Source: Cutibacterium sp. (GTDB lineage: Bacteria > Actinomycetota > Actinomycetes > Propionibacteriales > Propionibacteriaceae). Taken from it: a stretch of 64,000 nucleotides of DNA. Under the pieces are notes generated by a model that was given only the letters and a program-made list of their open reading frames with translations, was not told where the DNA came from and made no database searches. This document shows positions 60,204 to 64,000 of the stretch, one piece after another; position 1 is the stretch's first letter; every line of letters starts with the position of its first letter. Position numbers and translations under genes: made by a program. The stretch is taken from positions 124,001-188,000 of the forward strand of contig NZ_JAUNEJ010000002.1 of assembly GCF_030525615.1 (NCBI RefSeq), written 5' to 3'.

Positions 60204-60547
60204 GACTCCTCCTTGTCAGATGTGTTGTGGATGACATGTGTGGCACGGGTAACGGCTGTGGCAACGCGCGACCACTCATCGATGAGTTCTCTCAAATGGT
60301 CCTGCCCCGTGGATGTAAGGCGATAAACCTTGCGCGGAGGTCCTGATGGCGACTCCTGCCACTCAGCTGAAACCAAATCACCGCGACGTAGCCGATTGAG
60401 CAGCGGGTAGAGGGTCCCCTGGGAAACGCCCAGCCGCGCCTCATTTTCGAGTCTGTCCACGAGCTCCCCGCCGTAGGACGGTTTGCTCGCCAGCAACCCG
60501 AGGACGACGAGTTCAAGCGCCCCTTTGCGAAGTTGCGATTCCGCCAC
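60200..60547 (-). CDS. PadR-family transcriptional regulator
   Basis: 115 residues from the GTG at 60547, chosen for GAGGAGAG upstream and for alignment with the island PadR; the frame is open 25 codons further without a ribosome site. Winged-helix core: AESQLRKGALELVVLGLLASKPSYGGELVDRL, QGTLYPLLNRLRRGDLV and GPPRKVYRLTSTG. Probably an autorepressor of itself and the overlapping membrane gene. Confidence 0.9.
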   Translation of the reverse strand: MAESQLRKGALELVVLGLLASKPSYGGELVDRLENEARLGVSQGTLYPLLNRLRRGDLVSAEWQESPSGPPRKVYRLTSTGQDHLRELIDEWSRVATAVTRATHVIHNTSDKEES

Positions 60548-60672
60548 GATGTCTCTCCTCAGCCCACTAGCTTGGATAACACTGTACCATGCATTACCTC
60601 GTAGTGGGGTCAGGTGTCCCACCGCCCTCTGAATCCGGTTTTCACCCTCGGTGACGCGACCCGCCCTTGGAT

Positions 60673-61641
60673 TCAGCGCAGATTTTTCAGCCCCTTTCCC
60701 AGGGTTGAAATCAGGTGTTCGATAAACCCTTCCGCGTCGACGTCACACAGCAGATCGACGTTGGGTTCCTTACCCCAGCGCCCCAACTCGTCGCCCACGG
60801 TTTGGCCACGGGTCAGCGTACCGGCCAGCTCGACGTCAACAGCTAACGGGCGCGTCGTCGCAAACCGGCCCGTCACCGCATGAGCAACGACGAGCGGATC
60901 ATGCAGGTAGGCGCACCAACCCAGCCCGTCGGCCTGGTGAAACTCGAAGTAAAACCGCAAAGCGTCAGCCAGCACGGCAACAATCGGGTGATCTCCCAGA
61001 TCTGCCACGGCCTGACGGTGGCGCTCCTCCAGCCTGATCCCCTCAGTGGCCTGCAGAGCTCCCAACACGACTCGCTTGGACGCCTTCCCCCACGCCTGGA
61101 AGGTTTCGTGACCCGCTTCCGGGTCCACCGCGATGTTCCATTCACTCGTCGGCCCCGTATTGCCACGGTGATTAATCGCCCCGCCCATGACATGCAGACG
61201 CTTGAGCAACGTAGGCAATTCCGGTTCCACACGCAACGCCAGGGCAAGATTCGTCAGCGGCCCGGTGACGATACCGACGAGCTGCCCGGGATATTTCCGA
61301 GCGAGATCAACCCACAGCTGCGCGCCACTGCGCTCATCGGGACGACGCCTGCACTCCCCCAACTCGGCGTGGCCCAGACCATGCGGTCCGTGAGTCTCCT
61401 CGGCGGTCATCATCGGCTCGACCAACGGCTCGTCTGCCCCGCGCGCCACCGGGGCGTCCATACCGAGCAATTCGGTCAGACCCAAGGCATTACGCAGCAC
61501 ATCGTCCTGCCCGACATTGCCAGCTGTCGTCACCACCCCGACGGTCTCGACGTCACTGCGACACGCCAGATAGGCCAGCGCGAAGGCGTCATCAATCCCA
61601 GGGTCACAGTCAAGCAAAACCGGCAAGGAAGGTGCGAACAT
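60673..61641 (-). CDS. Inosine-uridine-type nucleoside hydrolase
   Basis: 322 residues from the ATG at 61641 (an ATG at 61677 is in frame). The calcium-binding DCDPGIDDAFAL (about 9-20) is the IunH signature, with VTGPLTNLALAL, HVMGGAINHRGN and SEWNIAVDPEAG later. It hydrolyses ribonucleosides to base and ribose. A TATTCT box six bases before the ATG and the lack of a ribosome site suggest a leaderless transcript. Confidence 0.9.
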   Translation of the reverse strand: MFAPSLPVLLDCDPGIDDAFALAYLACRSDVETVGVVTTAGNVGQDDVLRNALGLTELLGMDAPVARGADEPLVEPMMTAEETHGPHGLGHAELGECRRRPDERSGAQLWVDLARKYPGQLVGIVTGPLTNLALALRVEPELPTLLKRLHVMGGAINHRGNTGPTSEWNIAVDPEAGHETFQAWGKASKRVVLGALQATEGIRLEERHRQAVADLGDHPIVAVLADALRFYFEFHQADGLGWCAYLHDPLVVAHAVTGRFATTRPLAVDVELAGTLTRGQTVGDELGRWGKEPNVDLLCDVDAEGFIEHLISTLGKGLKNLR

Positions 61642-61647
61642 GACGTC

Positions 61648-61653
61648 AGAATA
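61648..61653 (-). promoter_or_regulatory. Possible -10 box for leaderless nucleoside hydrolase mRNA
   Basis: Minus-strand TATTCT, six bases before the ATG at 61641. This also favours that start over the one at 61677. Confidence 0.4.
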
Positions 61654-61901
61654 GAGCCCGTCTGGACCGCCAGACATTTATAGTCGCGCTCTTACCCCGA
61701 GGGTTTCGACCAGGGCGATTGAGACCAGGACGACCGCGCCCCGAACACGCGATCAGCCTCACCGTCATCTGCGTCTCCTCGACAACCGCGTGTATGCGCC
61801 TACGGTTTGGCCATGAGTTCTGTGGGGAGGACACTTAGCCTGGTCAGACCAAGTCGTCAGCTCAGTGTTGGACCGCACTGCCGAGCAAGTGTGAGGAAGT
61901 C

Positions 61902-62318
61902 ATGACCGTCAAGGATAAGGAACCGTCCCGCGCTGAGAGGATCCTTGCGGGCACCATCGCGTTTACGCTCTCCATGGCCGTGGTATTCGCAATCGTAGCG
62001 ATCTTCATCGGTTGGCGATGGTCGCTGAGGATGTTCGTCGCAGTCCTCCTCATCGGAATCCCCGGCGAAATTCTGCTGCAACTCATGGGCGAGGACGGAA
62101 TACTCCCGCGCAGCAAGGGCAAACTGCGGTGGACGAGATCTGAGCGCCTGCTCATTTTGACCCTCATCCTCGCCGCTTGGGCAGTGATCGTTCTTGCCCT
62201 CACCGCCCTCATCCAACCGTGGTACGGCGCCGTCGGGGAAATGGCGTGGGTCATGGTGATCGGGATCCTCGCGATCCTCATCCAGGGGATCCGGGACACC
62301 CGGAAGAAGAAGTCCTAG
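61902..62318 (+). CDS. Hypothetical membrane protein
   Basis: 138 residues with hydrophobic segments at about 15-35, 42-60, 84-105 and 112-128, a basic KKKS tail and no recognised family. GAGGAAG precedes the ATG. Isolated. Confidence 0.65.
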   Translation: MTVKDKEPSRAERILAGTIAFTLSMAVVFAIVAIFIGWRWSLRMFVAVLLIGIPGEILLQLMGEDGILPRSKGKLRWTRSERLLILTLILAAWAVIVLALTALIQPWYGAVGEMAWVMVIGILAILIQGIRDTRKKKS

Positions 62319-62692
62319 CCCCTCGCCATGATCGCAGCGCCGAGACTCCTCCCTGGCGGCCTTTTGTACCTCTCACGCCAGGTGCTCAGGACGTCGGAGA
62401 CCGTCGGCTGCTTGTCCGCGGGAACGCCGGACTGGAACTCGTCGTCGTGGATCTCCATGTCGAAGTGGGCCAACACAGCACGTACTCTCCTCTAGGGAGG
62501 CCTAGACCCCTTGGAATTGTCGAACATGTCGTCAGGTGGGTGGGCAGGATAGTCTGGCCACACTGGCCACATAGGCTGGATCCATCGAGATTGTGGGGCA
62601 ATGGCTGCTTTGCAGATACCAATCCGATCGGCGCGACCGGTCACTGGCCCACACCTGCAGCACGAATCTCACCAGGAAAGGAAGCGTTGACC
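62319..62692. other. Gap between membrane protein and cupin genes
   Basis: No gene is supportable. The right end has the ribosome site AGGAAAGGAAG of the cupin gene. Confidence 0.4.
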
Positions 62693-63169
62693 ATGAAGAT
62701 CAACGACAACGGCCCCAAACCGAACGCCTTCGACATCGAGACCGCAACGAAGGAGAACACGAACTACCGCACCACCGCCTGGACCGGTAAGTACCTGCAG
62801 GTGACGCTCATGTCCATCCCGGTGGGAGAGTCCATCGGCCTGGAGGCCCACCCCGACACCGATCAGTTCCTGCGCCTGGACTCCGGCAAGGGGCGCTGCG
62901 TCATGGGACCGGCTGAGGATCAGCTCGACTTCCAGCAGGACGTCAGCGACGGCTGGTCCGTCCAGGTCCCGGCCGGCACCTGGCACGACGTCATCAACAC
63001 CGGTGACGAGCCGATGCAGGTCTACGCCATCTACGCCCCGGTCCACCACACCCCGGGCATCGTCCAGGAGACCGCCGCCAAGGCTGAGGAGGACGAAAAG
63101 TCCGGAGCCGACGTCCCACCGGAGTGGAGCGTCCAACCCGACAAGACCGCTGACGATCTGCACGCCTGA
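62693..63169 (+). CDS. Cupin-domain protein
   Basis: 158 residues. Single cupin barrel: motif 1 is GLEAHPDTDQFLRLDSGKG (His and Glu-equivalent positions partly changed: H...DQ), and motif 2 is QVPAGTWHDVINTGDEPMQVYAIYAP. The C-terminal 40 residues are acidic and Lys/Glu-rich (TAAKAEEDEKSGADVPPEW). Small cupins of this type are often stress- or sugar-related metal proteins without a known reaction. Strong ribosome site and terminator suggest high expression. Confidence 0.85.
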   Translation: MKINDNGPKPNAFDIETATKENTNYRTTAWTGKYLQVTLMSIPVGESIGLEAHPDTDQFLRLDSGKGRCVMGPAEDQLDFQQDVSDGWSVQVPAGTWHDVINTGDEPMQVYAIYAPVHHTPGIVQETAAKAEEDEKSGADVPPEWSVQPDKTADDLHA

Positions 63170-63179
63170 GGAATACCAT

Positions 63180-63231
63180 CCGTCAGAGACCAGGCCGTCG
63201 CCCTCGTTGGCGACGTCCTGGTCTCTGACGG
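63180..63231 (+). terminator. Long hairpin after the cupin gene
   Basis: A 23-bp stem interrupted by one mismatch (63180-63202 and 63209-63231) with a six-base loop, 10 bases past the stop. Confidence 0.8.
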
Positions 63232-63480
63232 AACGACGTCATCACCGGTGTCACCGCCCCGACACATGGATCTCCCTCATCGACCGCGCGATCCTCGGAT
63301 TCGCCGGGGCCTGCCTGGCCATGGCATCGATCGAGGCCGTCACTGTCGTACTGACCGGCCGAGACCGTCAGCTCACCCTGGCCTTCAACTCCGCAAGCTG
63401 GGCCGTCGTCGCCCTCGACTTGTGGAGGCGGGATCGCGGGATGGGGATGCTGCAGGAGGATTCGCGGTCTGGGAATGCGA

Positions 63481-64000
63481 TCACTTCTGTGCGACCGAGC
63501 CAGGAAACAGCCCGAACTCCATGCCGGCGATGATGAACTCAACCTTGAGATCGAGGTTGCCGCGCTCACCCATCGACTGCACCCCGAACACATCCGGATG
63601 CCCTGCCGTCATCTCCCCGATCCTCTCAACGCCGGTCCGTCCTCCTTCATCAGCGGTCAGATAAGGCTGGATCGACACAAAGGTCTCCAAGGTGATGTCC
63701 CCGACGAAGTCGAAGGCGAAAGCAGCCCCCTCGACCCCTCCGGGGATACCAAGCTCTGCCAGTCTCTGCACGATCGCCGCGATACGAGGCATCGCTGCCC
63801 CGAAGGCCTCTGGCTGAGCCATGAGCACCAGCGGAGCCTCTGGATACCGCTCGCACAACGCCCACTGGCGGTCGACAACCTGGCGCAGGGCGTCCTGCCA
63901 ATTGGAGACGTCGGGATCCGGCTCGATGTCCACCGCGATCTCCGCAATTGCGGCCAACTGCAATTCCTGACGAGAACTGAACTCCCGGTACAGGGCGGTG
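63481..64000 (-). CDS. TetR-family regulator (N-terminus outside window)
   Basis: The frame is open to the window edge, where it reads ALYREFSSRQEL, the recognition-helix end of a TetR DNA-binding domain. The C-terminal ligand domain of about 160 residues follows, with GGVEGAAFAFDFVGDITLETF. It ends at 63481. The neighbouring 63240-63475 has membrane-protein-like sequence on the plus strand but no start codon, so no gene is called there. Confidence 0.8.
   Translation of the reverse strand, partial: TALYREFSSRQELQLAAIAEIAVDIEPDPDVSNWQDALRQVVDRQWALCERYPEAPLVLMAQPEAFGAAMPRIAAIVQRLAELGIPGGVEGAAFAFDFVGDITLETFVSIQPYLTADEGGRTGVERIGEMTAGHPDVFGVQSMGERGNLDLKVEFIIAGMEFGLFPGSVAQK

Noticed and set aside
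63240..63475. Membrane-protein-like frame (LIDRAILGFAGACLAMAS...) after the cupin terminator
   Set aside because: No start codon or ribosome site in frame. It could be a remnant but cannot be supported as a gene.

Overview
The window reads as chromosome of a high-GC actinobacterium of the Propionibacteriaceae, most likely a skin Cutibacterium (C. acnes or a near relative). The reasons are an HspR/HAIR-controlled dnaK-grpE-dnaJ-hspR operon, a succinate:acyl-CoA transferase of the Wood-Werkman propionate route, pyruvate phosphate dikinase with its regulatory kinase/phosphatase, a secreted GH101 mucin O-glycanase with an LPRTG motif, and several -10-like boxes placed directly before start codons. 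Species assignment is inference; no rRNA is present.

Layout. 1-30.5 kb is mostly core: MacB/LolCD-like ABC exporter, amino-acid permease, AspT/YidE-type transporter, acetolactate decarboxylase with a butanediol dehydrogenase remnant, the heat-shock operon under three HAIR operators, Pit phosphate transporter, deoC, a ThuA-like protein, an FHA protein, ppdK and its regulator, an alpha/beta hydrolase, serB, a mutarotase-like protein, the CoA transferase, a quinone oxidoreductase, a broken LPRTG surface protein, a poly-A-frameshifted lipoprotein and a tRNA-Gly. A small low-GC patch (22.2-23.6 kb) holds a secreted cationic peptide overlapping a two-helix membrane protein, behind a pair of identical palindromes.

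30.5-38.7 kb is an 8.2-kb accessory island bounded by 359-bp direct repeats, each ending in a tRNA-Gly(CCC). It carries a PadR / DUF5808-like / YxlE-YxlF-YxlG-like ABC operon, a degenerate IS3 element, a GIY-YIG nuclease with a truncated methyltransferase, a secreted-protein cassette with a stop codon in its signal peptide, and an IS481 remnant. 38.7-44 kb continues accessory: IS21-like terminal repeats, a DCC-family protein and MFS exporter, a ClbS/DfsB protein, a fic pseudogene lacking the segment that normally carries the inhibitory helix, and another degraded gene.

44-50 kb is a complete assimilatory sulfate reduction operon (sir, cysX-like, cysH, cysD, cysN, cbiX-type chelatase) preceded by a tiny ORF encoding MRMRMCCCR, a probable cysteine-sensing attenuator. 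50.1-54.9 kb is the GH101 enzyme. 55.5-58.6 kb is a pantothenate locus (panD-panC, a wrecked PanS/BASS-type transporter, convergent panB). 59-64 kb holds a second PadR/DUF5808 pair, a nucleoside hydrolase, a cupin protein and a partial TetR regulator. A dispersed repeat (core GTTGCGGTTCATGAGG) recurs at five places, several at rearrangement junctions or beside broken genes.
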